NCBI RefSeq assembly: GCF_904848625.1
Contig: NZ_CAJHCP010000005.1
Span: forward strand, 434,001-498,000
Reading direction: 5' to 3'
DNA: 64,000 nucleotides
Source: Paraburkholderia metrosideri
GTDB taxonomy: Bacteria; Pseudomonadota; Gammaproteobacteria; Burkholderiales; Burkholderiaceae
Within the stretch, counting starts at the first letter, position 1, and each line of letters opens with the position of its first letter. A program made the position numbers and the translations under genes. The notes under the pieces were generated by a model. That model worked only from the letters and a program-made list of their open reading frames with translations. It searched no databases and was not told where the DNA came from. Below are positions 45,207 to 55,058 of the stretch, piece after piece.

Positions 45207-46445
45207 ATGCCGAACAAAAACCACGCACGAAGCAAGCTACCCAAAGCACAACAGCGTCAACCGCTCCTGACCACCCGCCGCAACGCCAGAATGGCGCGCT
45301 CGGCGCATGCGTACGTGCGGGGCAATACCAGCAAGTTCTACGAATGGCTCGATGGCATCGAGGGCCATGCATTGCCCGAAGGACCCGCCGTCTGGATTTG
45401 CGGCGACTGCCACAGCGGCAATCTCGGGCCAGTGGCTGATGCGCGCGGACGCGTCGAGATTCAGATTCGCGACCTCGACCAGACCGTGATCGGCAATCCC
45501 GCGCATGACCTGATTCGACTCGGCTTGTCGCTGGCGACCGCCGCGCGCGGGTCCGACCTGCCTGGCGTCACCACCGTGCGCATGATGGAAGCGTTGGCGG
45601 ACGGCTATGAGCGCGCGTTCGACGAAGCCGCCGGCGACGCCGACATCCACGCGGAAAAGCCCGAAGCCGTGCGGGTGGTGATGAAGGAAGCGGTGCGCCG
45701 TTCATGGCGGCATCTGGCTGAAGAGCGGATCGAAGATATCGAGCCGAGTATTCCACTGGGTCCGCGGTTCTGGCCGCTGGCCAGGCGGGAGCGGCGCGAG
45801 ATCGACGCGCTGTTCGAGCAGGGTTCGCTGGAAGGACTTGCCACGGTGCTACGCGATGGCGGCGACGACACCGACGTGTCAGTGCTCGACGCCGCCTACT
45901 GGGTGAAAGGGTGCAGCTCGCTGGGGCGCCTGCGCTACGCGGTGCTGCTCGACATCGACGGTGCGGCGGTGGAAGGCGACGACCTGTGCCTGATCGATAT
46001 CAAGGAGGCCGCCCAGGCTGCTGCGCCGCGCTATGCGGGCGTGCGGATGCCGCGCGATAACGCCGAACGGGTGGTGGAGGGCGCGCGGCATCTGTCGCCG
46101 TTGCTGGGCGAGCGGATGCGGGCGGCGCGGCTGGCGGACCGCGCGGTCGTCATCCGCGAGCTGTTGCCGCAGGACATGAAACTGACGATCGAGCAATTGA
46201 CCCGCGACGAGGCGATGAAGGCGGCGCGCTTTCTGGCGCTGGTAGTCGGCAAGGCGCACGCGCGGCAAATGGATAGCGGCGAGCGCAAAGCATGGCTGAC
46301 GGAATTGCGCAGGAACCGCTCAAAGACGCTCGACGCGCCTGGCTGGCTCTGGACCAGCATCGTGGAACTGGTGAGCAGCCACGCGGCCGGTTATCTGGAG
46401 CATTGCCGGCGATATGCGACCGGGGCGACCGGGCGCAAGGACTGA
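45207..46445 (+). CDS. DUF2252 family protein
   Basis: A 412-aa soluble protein of the DUF2252 family. Characteristic text: AYVRGNTSKFYEWLDG, VWICGDCHSGNLGPVADARGRVEIQIRDLDQTVIGNPAHDLIRL, where the GDCHSGN and DLDQ blocks resemble the active-site order of small-molecule kinases of the aminoglycoside-phosphotransferase fold; that link is inference. It is preceded by ~25 basic residues. No operon partner: the bcs operon converges on it, separated by a 15-bp-stem hairpin. Confidence 0.8.
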   Translation: MPNKNHARSKLPKAQQRQPLLTTRRNARMARSAHAYVRGNTSKFYEWLDGIEGHALPEGPAVWICGDCHSGNLGPVADARGRVEIQIRDLDQTVIGNPAHDLIRLGLSLATAARGSDLPGVTTVRMMEALADGYERAFDEAAGDADIHAEKPEAVRVVMKEAVRRSWRHLAEERIEDIEPSIPLGPRFWPLARRERREIDALFEQGSLEGLATVLRDGGDDTDVSVLDAAYWVKGCSSLGRLRYAVLLDIDGAAVEGDDLCLIDIKEAAQAAAPRYAGVRMPRDNAERVVEGARHLSPLLGERMRAARLADRAVVIRELLPQDMKLTIEQLTRDEAMKAARFLALVVGKAHARQMDSGERKAWLTELRRNRSKTLDAPGWLWTSIVELVSSHAAGYLEHCRRYATGATGRKD

Positions 46446-46460
46446 ACGGGACCTGATCAG

Positions 46461-46500
46461 CGGCTGGCGTCGATATCGACATCACTATCGACGCCAGCCG
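46461..46500. terminator. Hairpin between convergent DUF2252 and bcsC
   Basis: CGGCTGGCGTCGATA (46461-46475) and its perfect complement (46486-46500) form a 15-bp stem with a 10-base loop, placed between the two stop codons (46445 and 46512). No T-run follows on either side, so it is either a non-canonical bidirectional terminator or an mRNA-end stabiliser. Confidence 0.55.
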
Positions 46501-46511
46501 ACTGAAGCCCG

Positions 46512-49500
46512 TTAGTTCGACAACGACAGATACGGCGAACTGAGCGGCGCCGGCGGGAACGGCTGCAGGCCCGTCTGCTTGGTGAAGCTGTATCGCACGT
46601 ACACGGCGGCGAGCCACTCGCGATACTCATACGCATTCCCGAGCGAAGCCGTCGCCCCGAACGACAGCTGCGGCGCGAGTTGATACTCGCCCACCGCGCT
46701 GAGCGAATACGACACGCCCGTCTTGCTCTGGCCCGGATACACCGCGTTGCTATCCACGCCAGTGCCGATCAGCGCCGCGTACCGCGCAGCCGTCTGCTGC
46801 GACGCAGCCGCCGTGCCCAGCGGGAAGTAGTTCGACGCATCCTCCCGATAGTGCTGCACGCCGATCGAGCCCTTCACGTCGTAGGTGAACGCCCCGTTAC
46901 GCCCGGTCCATTCCACCGGCAGATTCAGGATCACATACTGTTGCGGGCTGAAGTAGCCGCCCTGGCCGTACGTGAAGTACGACAGGTTCTTGTTGTAGCG
47001 CATCAGCGTGGTGTTCACGCCGATGGTCAGCGTCTGGTCGGCGTCTTTCAGCAGACGCGTATAGACACCGCCGCCGCCCTTCACGGCGTTGTTGCTCGCC
47101 ACATTGTTGCCGCCGTAGTACTGGAACGAGCCGTTCAGATACAGCCCGCTGGTGCCGTCGTCCCACGCAAGGCTGGCGAGGGCGCCGCTCGAGGTGACGC
47201 CGCCCCATTCGAGGCCGGAGCCCGCATCGCGTGTCCCGGCGTACGACAACAGGCTGTCGGTCACCGCGCGGCGAGCGACGGCGAGCGAGTACGACACCTT
47301 GTCGGTAATGCCGCCGTTGTATTGCGCGCCAGCCACGATGTTGGTTTCACGGAAGCCGAGCGGCGTCACGCCGATATCGCCGCTGACGCTCTGGCTGTCG
47401 TAGCCGACCGAGAGCCCCACGCCGCTCGCCGTCTGGCTGCCGGCATTGTTGGTGCCGGCGATCGCCGCCTTCGCCGACGTGTCGTTCGACAGGCCCGCGC
47501 CGAAGCGCGCGAGTGTCGACGTGCTGCTGGATGCCGTGCCCGCGTCGAGCGTGACCGGCGTCGCCGTCACGACGACATGGCCGTTGCCCGCCGCAATGCG
47601 GCCCTGGATCGGCGCTTCGATATCGTTGAGGGTGGACAGGCCGTCCTCGCCGCTGCGGTTGCGGAATACGATCCCGCCCGACACGGTGCTCGCCTGCTGG
47701 CGGTTGATCTGAGCGAGTTCATCCGCGACGCCGAGCGTTTGCGTGTTGGCGGCGTTCGACGGCTGATAGGTGTTGGCGTTCGCACCTTGCTGCTGCGGAT
47801 AGTACGGCTGCGCGTAGCCGGTGGGCGGCTGCGGAATGTACGGCTGCTGCTGCGCGTAGTAGCCCTGGTTCTGATACGGCTGCTGTTGCGGCGGATAAGG
47901 CTGATAGGGCTGATACGGCTGTTGTTGCTGTTGTTGCTGCGGGTAGGGCTGCTGCGCATAACCCTGCTGACGGTTATAGGTCTGCTGCTGCGCGTTGGTG
48001 GTGGCGGTGTGAGTCGTCCGTGGCAGGCTTTGCCGTTTGGTGGTCGTGGCGCGTCGCGCGGTGGTAGTCGACGGGGCGTACTGCTGCGGCGGCATTGCGC
48101 CGGAACTGGCTTGCGCCTGGCGCGCGGCAGGCGACATCGGCCACGGCGTCGACGCGTAGCCGTCCTGCCCATATTGCTGCTGCGGATAGCCGCCGTTGTA
48201 CTGCTGCTGCGCCTGCTGCGGATACCCGGAGTTGTACTGCTGCTGTGCCTGCTGCGGATAGCCCGCGTTGTACTGCGGCTGCGGCTGCGCCTGTTGCGCA
48301 TAGGCCGGATTGTAGGGCTGCTGCGACTGCATCTGCGGCTGGCTCTGGCCCGGATACGGCTGCAGCGGCGCACCCGACTGGCTCGATCCGTAGGCTTCCT
48401 GCCCATAGCCTCCCGTGTCCGCCCCCTGACGAGGAGCGTTATACGGCAACGCTGCGGGCGCGACGTTCGGTGCGTAAGGCTGCGCGGGCGCAGAGTAAGG
48501 CGCGACATAGGGCGCAACATAAGGCGCAGGCTGCGTGGGCGGCGGATAGTTCGGCACGGTCTGTGTCGGCAAGGAGGACTGCGTGTACGGAAGCGCGGCG
48601 CGCGCGGCATTGAAGCTGCCGTCGGCGCCAGCGGCATTGTTGGCATCGGTCGGCGACCCGACGGCCGTTTTGCCTTCGAAAGGATTGGTGCCGGGCAACG
48701 GCGTCGAGCCCATCCGGCTCATGGCCGCTTCCCAGCCGCGCGGCACATTGCTCGCGGGGCTATTGCGCGGCGCGTTGGCCATCAACGGTGTGTTGGCGGC
48801 GACTAGCGAGCGCTGCAAATAAGTGGATGCCAGCGACAGCTTGCCTTCCGCGCGATACATGCGGCCGACCGTGGCCAGCAGGCCCGGGTCTCCGGGCGCG
48901 GCGGCCAGCGCCTGCTTCGCGAGCGATTCGGCATAGTCGAACTGTTTGGCACCCACCGCGGCGGGGATGGCCGCCTGCACCAGATTCAGGTCGTCGGGCT
49001 TGCGCTGCAACGCGATCCGATAGGCGGCGAGCGCATTGCGGTCGTCGCCGGCGCTGGAGTAGAGACGGGCCAGCGCGGCCTGCAAATCGGGGTTATCGGG
49101 CATCGCCGCGAGCCACGGCGCGATTACGTCGTATGCGCTCGCGAGATCGCCTCGCTGACGCACCGTATCGGCCTGCTTGATGACGATGCCGAGATTCAGA
49201 TTGCCGAAGTCGGTGCGCTGCTGCGGCGTCAATTGCATCGACGAGAGCTGGCGCATGACCGAGCCGAGTTCCGCGTCCTGATGAGTCGCCGACAGAATGC
49301 CCGCATATTGCAGCAGCAGATCGGTATTGCCAGGCGCCGCATTCATCGCGCCGCGCACGAGGCTGAGCGCACGGGTCGGGTCGCCCGCCTGCTGGTACGC
49401 ACCGGCGATCACGCCGATCAACTCGGGACTGTTGCCAGCCACCGGCTCGGCCGCATGCAACGTGGCCAGCGCCTGTTGGGTCTGACCGGCACGCGCCATC

Positions 49501-51290
49501 TGGGTGGCCAGATCGGCCTGCTGATGCACCCACAAACGGTGCTGCAAGGTGGTCATCGCGTCGGTGCGCTGCGCAACCGGAATCCGGTCGAGTTGTGCCA
49601 GACCCGCCGACCAGTCCTGCGTTTCAGCCGACAGCAACGCGCTCGCATACAGCGCGTCCGTCATGTCGGGATGCGCGGCGAGCAGGCCGTCCATCATGCT
49701 GCGCGCGTTGGCGACCGCGCCCTGACGCACGTAAATGCGCGCGAGGTCGAGGCGCAGCCACGGGTCGTCGGGCGTATTCAGCAGTGCGTCTTCGAACAGG
49801 CTGCGGGCGGTGCCGAGATCGCCGCGCGCTTCGGCGGCGCGTGCCTGCGAAGCCTGTGCTTCACCTCGCAGACGATTGATGCCGCCCGCCTTCGACTGCT
49901 GTTCGGCATTCAACTGATTGGCGAACTGCAACGCTTCGTCGCCACGGCCTTGCGCGGCCAGTGCGCCGACCAGTCCGCGAATCGCGTCGGGATTGTCGGC
50001 CTGACGGCGCAGCGCCATCCGGTAGGCCTGCTCCGCGCCGACCGCGTCGTGATTCGCGAGCAGCATTTCGCCAAGCTGCACCTGCGCGGTGACGTCGGAC
50101 GGATTCAGCGCAATCGCGCGCTCGAACAGCGACTTCGCCTTTGCGAACTCGCCGTTGCTGCGCGCGCCGATCGCGTCGCTCGTGTAGGTCCAGTAGGTCG
50201 CGCTATCCAGCGCGGTTTTCCAGCGAGCCGGATTGCCGCTGCGCGACGCGCGCTCCAGATAGTTGCGCGCCTCGGCGAAACGTTCCTGCTTCAACGCGGC
50301 GATACCCATGCCGCCGAGCGCGTCGGTGTCGTTCGGATTATTGGCCAGCACCGACGAAAACTTCGCGCGTGCAGCCGCGGCGTCGTTACGGTCGAGCGCG
50401 GCGAAACCCTCGCCGATCACGCGGCCGCGCGCATCCGCCGCCACGCTTTCCTGCGAGCGCTCGCGCGTCGCACTGTCCTGCTGCACCATCGAATCGAAGC
50501 GCGCTTTTACCGCGGCGTCGTCGGGACTGGTTTGCAGATACGCCTGATACAGCGCGGAGTCCGAGGGCCGTGCGTCGAGCCACAACAGCGCCTGCCGCCA
50601 GCTCTTTTTTGCCGGCGCGCCGACCGAACTGTCGGTCGCGAGCTTTTGCAGCCGCGCAATACCGTCGCGGCGCGTGGTGTCGCGATAGGTCAGATGCTGT
50701 GCGTAAGCGAGCGCGTAGCGCGGGTCGTCGGGGTTGTCGTGGGCAAGCTGTTCGAGACCGCGGCGTGCCTGATCCCAGCCCTGCGGCGTCGCCGACAGCG
50801 CCTGGTAGTACTCGAGTTGCAATTCCGGCGTGGCCGGTTTGCCTTCCAGCGCGCGCTGATACTGCTGCACCGCGCTCGCGCTCTGGCCGCTTTGCGCGAG
50901 CCGCCGCGCATCGTTGACGGTCTGGTCGCGCTCGCTGCTTTCGCCGAGCCTGCGGCCCAGTTCGTCCATGCGCGGATAGGTCGGCGCCGCTGCCTTCAGC
51001 CGCGCCAGATACTGCTGCGCGCCGGCACCGTCCTTGCGGTCGGCGAGCACCATGCCCATGCCCCATAACGCATCGGGCTGCTTCGGATCGATCCGCAGCA
51101 CCTTCAGCCATGCCTGCTCGGCGAGGTCGCCGCGCTGATGCGACTGCCAGTACTTGCCCTGATCGATCAGCACGCTCAAAGGATCTTTCGACGCCTGCGC
51201 CAACGCATCAGGCGCGGCCGTCGCCACGCAGCAGACCGCCGTGACGCTCAGCGCGAGGCGCAGTGACAACGCGAGGGCGCTCAATCGCAT
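46512..51290 (-). CDS. bcsC: Cellulose synthase subunit BcsC (TPR + outer-membrane pore)
   Basis: A 1592-aa exporter. Signal peptide residues 1-32 (ending ALAQA); ~19 TPR-like repeats in the periplasmic scaffold (residues ~35-860, e.g. QAWLKVLRIDPKQPDALWGMG); an exceptional Gln/Pro/Tyr/Ala-rich linker (~900-1180); and the BCSC C-terminal beta-barrel (~1200-1592, ending YLSLSN). About 435 residues longer than the E. coli protein, mostly the linker. GGAGA before ATG 51290 fixes the start (a TTG at 51302 is weaker); that site lies inside the end of bcsZ, with a 10-bp overlap. It conducts the glucan through the outer membrane. Confidence 0.95.
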   Translation of the reverse strand: MRLSALALSLRLALSVTAVCCVATAAPDALAQASKDPLSVLIDQGKYWQSHQRGDLAEQAWLKVLRIDPKQPDALWGMGMVLADRKDGAGAQQYLARLKAAAPTYPRMDELGRRLGESSERDQTVNDARRLAQSGQSASAVQQYQRALEGKPATPELQLEYYQALSATPQGWDQARRGLEQLAHDNPDDPRYALAYAQHLTYRDTTRRDGIARLQKLATDSSVGAPAKKSWRQALLWLDARPSDSALYQAYLQTSPDDAAVKARFDSMVQQDSATRERSQESVAADARGRVIGEGFAALDRNDAAAARAKFSSVLANNPNDTDALGGMGIAALKQERFAEARNYLERASRSGNPARWKTALDSATYWTYTSDAIGARSNGEFAKAKSLFERAIALNPSDVTAQVQLGEMLLANHDAVGAEQAYRMALRRQADNPDAIRGLVGALAAQGRGDEALQFANQLNAEQQSKAGGINRLRGEAQASQARAAEARGDLGTARSLFEDALLNTPDDPWLRLDLARIYVRQGAVANARSMMDGLLAAHPDMTDALYASALLSAETQDWSAGLAQLDRIPVAQRTDAMTTLQHRLWVHQQADLATQMARAGQTQQALATLHAAEPVAGNSPELIGVIAGAYQQAGDPTRALSLVRGAMNAAPGNTDLLLQYAGILSATHQDAELGSVMRQLSSMQLTPQQRTDFGNLNLGIVIKQADTVRQRGDLASAYDVIAPWLAAMPDNPDLQAALARLYSSAGDDRNALAAYRIALQRKPDDLNLVQAAIPAAVGAKQFDYAESLAKQALAAAPGDPGLLATVGRMYRAEGKLSLASTYLQRSLVAANTPLMANAPRNSPASNVPRGWEAAMSRMGSTPLPGTNPFEGKTAVGSPTDANNAAGADGSFNAARAALPYTQSSLPTQTVPNYPPPTQPAPYVAPYVAPYSAPAQPYAPNVAPAALPYNAPRQGADTGGYGQEAYGSSQSGAPLQPYPGQSQPQMQSQQPYNPAYAQQAQPQPQYNAGYPQQAQQQYNSGYPQQAQQQYNGGYPQQQYGQDGYASTPWPMSPAARQAQASSGAMPPQQYAPSTTTARRATTTKRQSLPRTTHTATTNAQQQTYNRQQGYAQQPYPQQQQQQQPYQPYQPYPPQQQPYQNQGYYAQQQPYIPQPPTGYAQPYYPQQQGANANTYQPSNAANTQTLGVADELAQINRQQASTVSGGIVFRNRSGEDGLSTLNDIEAPIQGRIAAGNGHVVVTATPVTLDAGTASSSTSTLARFGAGLSNDTSAKAAIAGTNNAGSQTASGVGLSVGYDSQSVSGDIGVTPLGFRETNIVAGAQYNGGITDKVSYSLAVARRAVTDSLLSYAGTRDAGSGLEWGGVTSSGALASLAWDDGTSGLYLNGSFQYYGGNNVASNNAVKGGGGVYTRLLKDADQTLTIGVNTTLMRYNKNLSYFTYGQGGYFSPQQYVILNLPVEWTGRNGAFTYDVKGSIGVQHYREDASNYFPLGTAAASQQTAARYAALIGTGVDSNAVYPGQSKTGVSYSLSAVGEYQLAPQLSFGATASLGNAYEYREWLAAVYVRYSFTKQTGLQPFPPAPLSSPYLSLSN

Positions 51291-52468
51291 GCGTTTCTCC
51301 AACTAGGCACGAGACGGCCCGCTTCGTCAAAACGATAGCGTCCGTCGATAAAACCCGTGCCGAACAAGCCCAGCACACGATCGTAATAAACCGGTTCGTG
51401 ACCGGGCAGATGGGTGTCGAGTGCGGCCAGATGTTCGCGCGCGAGACCGAGGCCGCGCTCGTCGCCGAGCGACTTGAAGTACGGGGCGAGCGCGCCCCAG
51501 TAGCTGAGCGGGCCTTCGCCGCTGGCCGCGCCGGTGGTGGACGACACTTTCTCGGGTGGGAAGCCGGTTTGCGCGACCTTCGCGCGCATGCCGCCGAGGG
51601 CGGCGAGCCAGGGCTTCGCGAGCGGATCGGCGGACGACGCGAGACCGGCCCACAGATACACGCGGATCGCGTCGTAGCTGCCGACATCGCCGTTTTTCGG
51701 ATCGACCACGAATTGGCCGCCTTGCCACGCCGCCCAGTCGGGCGCGAAACCTTGCGGCGAGGTGGTTTTGACGAGCTTGTACGCGCTGTCCGCGAGCTTG
51801 GCCCACGGGCCGTCCGGCATCTCGTGAGCAAGGCCGCGCAGCACCGGCAGCGGCATGTAGCTTGGATTCAGACGCGTGATGCCAGCGGTGACGAAGCCCT
51901 GCGGTCCCGGCAGCAGCATCGGGCCGACGCCCGGCAGCGTGGTGATCTCGTGGCTGACGACCTGTTTGGCCAACGCCTCGCCGAGTTGCGTGTAACTCGT
52001 GTCGCGCCACAGCCGGCCCGCTTGCAGCAGGTCGTAGGCAATCCACAAATCGGAATCGGATGCGGAATTCGGATCGAGCACGCCGAACGAGCCGTCCGGC
52101 TTTCTGCCCCATTGCCACGCGGGCAGCCGCGCATTCTGTGCGTCGAACTGATTGCCCGCGAGGTTGGTGCGGGTCCATGCGAGAAGCCGGTCGAAGGTCG
52201 CGCGGTCGTTCGCCACCAGCGCGAAGAAGAGGCCGTACGACTGGCCTTCCGAGGTGGTCTGCTGGGTCGGCGTCGAGTAGTCGATTACGCGGCCATCGGC
52301 CTGCACGAAGCGTTCGACGAACGTGCGGTAGCCGGTCCATTCACCGCACGCGCCCGGTGCCGCGGCGGTCTGCGCAACTTTCATGATGCTCGCGAAACTG
52401 GTGGACGCGGTGAGCCCCAATCCGAGTGCCAGCAACGCGCCCATTTTTCGGTTAATTCGAACCCGCAT
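51281..52468 (-). CDS. bcsZ: Endo-beta-1,4-glucanase BcsZ (GH8)
   Basis: A 395-aa periplasmic cellulase of glycoside hydrolase family 8. Signal peptide ~1-27 (ending SFA-SI). Catalytic acid Glu in TTSEGQSYGLFFAL and the base Asp in GSYDAIRVYLWAGL are at the family positions. It trims or quality-controls the nascent cellulose. AGGA upstream at normal spacing supports the ATG. It lies between bcsB (10 bp apart) and bcsC (10 bp overlap). Confidence 0.94.
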   Translation of the reverse strand: MRVRINRKMGALLALGLGLTASTSFASIMKVAQTAAAPGACGEWTGYRTFVERFVQADGRVIDYSTPTQQTTSEGQSYGLFFALVANDRATFDRLLAWTRTNLAGNQFDAQNARLPAWQWGRKPDGSFGVLDPNSASDSDLWIAYDLLQAGRLWRDTSYTQLGEALAKQVVSHEITTLPGVGPMLLPGPQGFVTAGITRLNPSYMPLPVLRGLAHEMPDGPWAKLADSAYKLVKTTSPQGFAPDWAAWQGGQFVVDPKNGDVGSYDAIRVYLWAGLASSADPLAKPWLAALGGMRAKVAQTGFPPEKVSSTTGAASGEGPLSYWGALAPYFKSLGDERGLGLAREHLAALDTHLPGHEPVYYDRVLGLFGTGFIDGRYRFDEAGRLVPSWRNACD

Positions 52469-52478
52469 ATCAGTCCTG

Positions 52479-55043
52479 TTAGTCCTTCAGGCGGCGCGCG
52501 GCGATGGAGCGCAGCGTCCGGTAGAAGAGGCCAGCGATCAGCAGCGCGGCGAGCACGCCGCCCAGCATCAACAGCAGCGGATGCGACGACAGCGCCCAGC
52601 GCAAATACTCCTGCGGCGACAGATGGCCGATGTAGTACGCGGTGCCGTTCGACGTGATGGTCACGTCGCGGCCATGGATCACGGCCATCGCACCTTGAAT
52701 CTTCGGCAGCACGTCGGCGTCGAGCAGCGCGGTGGACAGGTCGGCGTCCGACTGGCCGGCCGCGCTCACTAGCGCGACCGCGCTGCGGTTTCTCTGCAGC
52801 GGCGACTCGAAGCCGGTCAGCAGCGCGGAGCCATTCGAACTCACCAGCGTCAGGTCGGCGCGCGCCGGCGTGCGTTCGACGCCGCGCTCGCCATGCCACC
52901 AGTCCTGCAGCTTGAACACGATGTCGGAGAGCTGGAAGGTGCGCGAATCGCCGTCGCTTGAAAACGGCATCGACTTGGCCCAGCGCTGCAACAGCGGCTG
53001 CTTGCCCGGTGCGCCAAAAATCAGCAGGTCTTTGTCCGCGTACTTGTCGGCGTCGTCGGCGCTGCCGACCGTGACGCCCGTGACCGGAAAGCCGGTCGAT
53101 GCGCCCATCCGCCCCATGGTCAGCAGATACAGGCTGAAGTCGCTCGAATCGGCGTCGTTCGGCAGGATCACCGCGGTTTCAGACAGGTCGGCCATCCGCG
53201 TGAACGGGAAGCCGCTGTTGGCGAACGCGGCCAGGTCGGGTAGCGCCATGTAGTGCGGGAACGACGACAGGTCGATGGTCGAGTTCGGGTCGATCGCGCC
53301 GACCACGTTGTCGAGCAGACGGCCATGACATTCGCCGGTATTCGGAATGTCGTAGTAGAAGTGCAGACGCACCTGCGTGCGCGGCGTCAGCAGCAGCGGC
53401 GGAATGTAGACCGTGCGGCGCGCTTCGGCGGTCCGGTCGGGCATGATGCGCCCGAAGTAGCGGCTCAGGTCGAACACCGACGCGGACTCGGACGGAATCG
53501 GCAACGCCTGCACGAAGCCGTTGTTCACGCTGACGTTCAGCGACGAGCGGTCACGCGCCGGGCGCACCGTGTAGCGGTAGCGCAGATCGAGCGGCGCGCC
53601 CTTGGTGTGCCACATGAACAGATCGGGTGGCACGCGCATGTTCACGCGCACGGCGTCGGCGTCGTAACCGAACACGGTCAGGTCAGCTGGATTGGCGAGT
53701 TCGCCGAAACGCACCGGACGGTTGGTCGGCAGCCAGTTCGGCGCGTCGTACGGCTCGCGCGGTGCCAACTGGGTCAGCGACGTGATCGTCGCGCTCGGAC
53801 CGCTCAGCGTGTTCTGCCCGATGCCGAGCGACTTCGCGGCGGTTTTCAGTTCGGCTTCGGTGCGGCCGAGCACCAGCAGCAGCTTGCCGTGCGCCGGTGC
53901 GTCGCGGTCGACCACCGCGATGGTCGGCCCGGAGATCGCTGGAATCGTGATGCCGGCGGGGCGTTGATCGTCGGTGGCGAATACGACGGCGTTGCCCGAC
54001 AGCGGCGCGTTATCCAGTTGCGACGGAAACACGGCGCCGCGATAGCCGGCGAGCGCGCCGAACCACGACGCGACGATGCCGGCGGCTTCGAGTGTGCCGT
54101 TGCCCGGCTTTTGCGCGAACACGAACGGCAGTTCGAGGCGTCGCACGTCGCGGCGGTCGAAGAACGGCTGCGGCAGCGCGGCCAGTTCCGGCTTGCTCGC
54201 GAGCGACGCATAGGTCAGATCGAGCGAACTCGCATTGCTGACCGTGGCCCACAGCGACGAGTTCGCCGGGTCTTCGCAGCTGGTCGTGTAATGACCGATC
54301 AACTGCACGTTCAGGTGATTGAATTCGGTGATGAAGCGCGGGTCGATCGACACGTCGCGCGCTACCAGCATGCCGGCCTGTTCATGCGGCACGGGCAGCG
54401 TGGCGGCGACTTCGCCGTTCACCAGCACCTTCAGTTGCGACAGGCTCGGCAGCAGCGCGGGCGAGTAGCTGTACACCAGATGCAGCACCGCGCCAGTCAC
54501 GACTTCGTCGCCGCGCACCGAAAACGCGATGCCGTTCTGGCCGTCGGTGCCGCGCAATTGCAGCGGGTCGAGCGCGCCGAGGTCGGCGAACGTGAGCGTC
54601 TGACGGCGGCCGCCCGGCACCAGCGTGCCCGGTTCGGCGGTGGTCGGCGTGCGAATGCCCAGCGCTTTCACCGACGACGCGGCGAGCGCAGGCGTCGGCG
54701 TGGCGAGTTGCGGCTGTTCAATCGTGTTGGGATCGAGCGGCACGGCCGCGCTCGGCGGCGGCATGCCGGGCGTGCCGGTGGCGACGCGTGCGCCCGCTGG
54801 CGCCGTGGCGCCTGGCGCAGCGGTCTGCCCCGCAGCGCCTTGCGACGAACTTGTACTCACGCTGCCCGAAGCCGCCAACGCTTCAGCCGCCGACGCCAAC
54901 GGCGCCGCCAACGCGGTCTGCAGCGCGAGCCAGCAGGCGATGCCGCGCATCAATCGTTGCGAGCCGGGGCGTCCAAAGAAACGCCTGTCCGGGTGAGTCC
55001 CATTGCGCTCGTGATGCGAGCGTTCGATGTTTTGCTTCGCCAT
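52479..55043 (-). CDS. bcsB: Cellulose synthase regulatory/periplasmic subunit BcsB
   Basis: An 854-aa periplasmic protein anchored by one C-terminal helix (LLLMLGGVLAALLIAGLFY, residues ~822-841). The signal peptide is extended (residues 1-53; hydrophobic part CWLALQTALAAPLASA). An Ala/Pro/Thr-rich stretch (~58-120) precedes two repeats of carbohydrate-binding plus flavodoxin-like domains (LKVLVNGEVAATLPVP; VRLHFYYDIPNTGECHGR). It forms the periplasmic guide with BcsA and its tail helix completes the synthase. Starts 15 bp after bcsA. Confidence 0.94.
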   Translation of the reverse strand: MAKQNIERSHHERNGTHPDRRFFGRPGSQRLMRGIACWLALQTALAAPLASAAEALAASGSVSTSSSQGAAGQTAAPGATAPAGARVATGTPGMPPPSAAVPLDPNTIEQPQLATPTPALAASSVKALGIRTPTTAEPGTLVPGGRRQTLTFADLGALDPLQLRGTDGQNGIAFSVRGDEVVTGAVLHLVYSYSPALLPSLSQLKVLVNGEVAATLPVPHEQAGMLVARDVSIDPRFITEFNHLNVQLIGHYTTSCEDPANSSLWATVSNASSLDLTYASLASKPELAALPQPFFDRRDVRRLELPFVFAQKPGNGTLEAAGIVASWFGALAGYRGAVFPSQLDNAPLSGNAVVFATDDQRPAGITIPAISGPTIAVVDRDAPAHGKLLLVLGRTEAELKTAAKSLGIGQNTLSGPSATITSLTQLAPREPYDAPNWLPTNRPVRFGELANPADLTVFGYDADAVRVNMRVPPDLFMWHTKGAPLDLRYRYTVRPARDRSSLNVSVNNGFVQALPIPSESASVFDLSRYFGRIMPDRTAEARRTVYIPPLLLTPRTQVRLHFYYDIPNTGECHGRLLDNVVGAIDPNSTIDLSSFPHYMALPDLAAFANSGFPFTRMADLSETAVILPNDADSSDFSLYLLTMGRMGASTGFPVTGVTVGSADDADKYADKDLLIFGAPGKQPLLQRWAKSMPFSSDGDSRTFQLSDIVFKLQDWWHGERGVERTPARADLTLVSSNGSALLTGFESPLQRNRSAVALVSAAGQSDADLSTALLDADVLPKIQGAMAVIHGRDVTITSNGTAYYIGHLSPQEYLRWALSSHPLLLMLGGVLAALLIAGLFYRTLRSIAARRLKD

Positions 55044-55058
55044 CCTCTTGCCTATAGA

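Noticed and set aside
46680..48806. A 708-aa plus-strand ORF antisense to bcsC
   Set aside because: Arg/Leu/Val repeats mirror the Gln-rich linker on the opposite strand; not protein-like.
49233..51068. A 611-aa plus-strand ORF antisense to bcsC
   Set aside because: Arg/Ala/Val low-complexity shadow of the TPR region; no ribosome site or family match.
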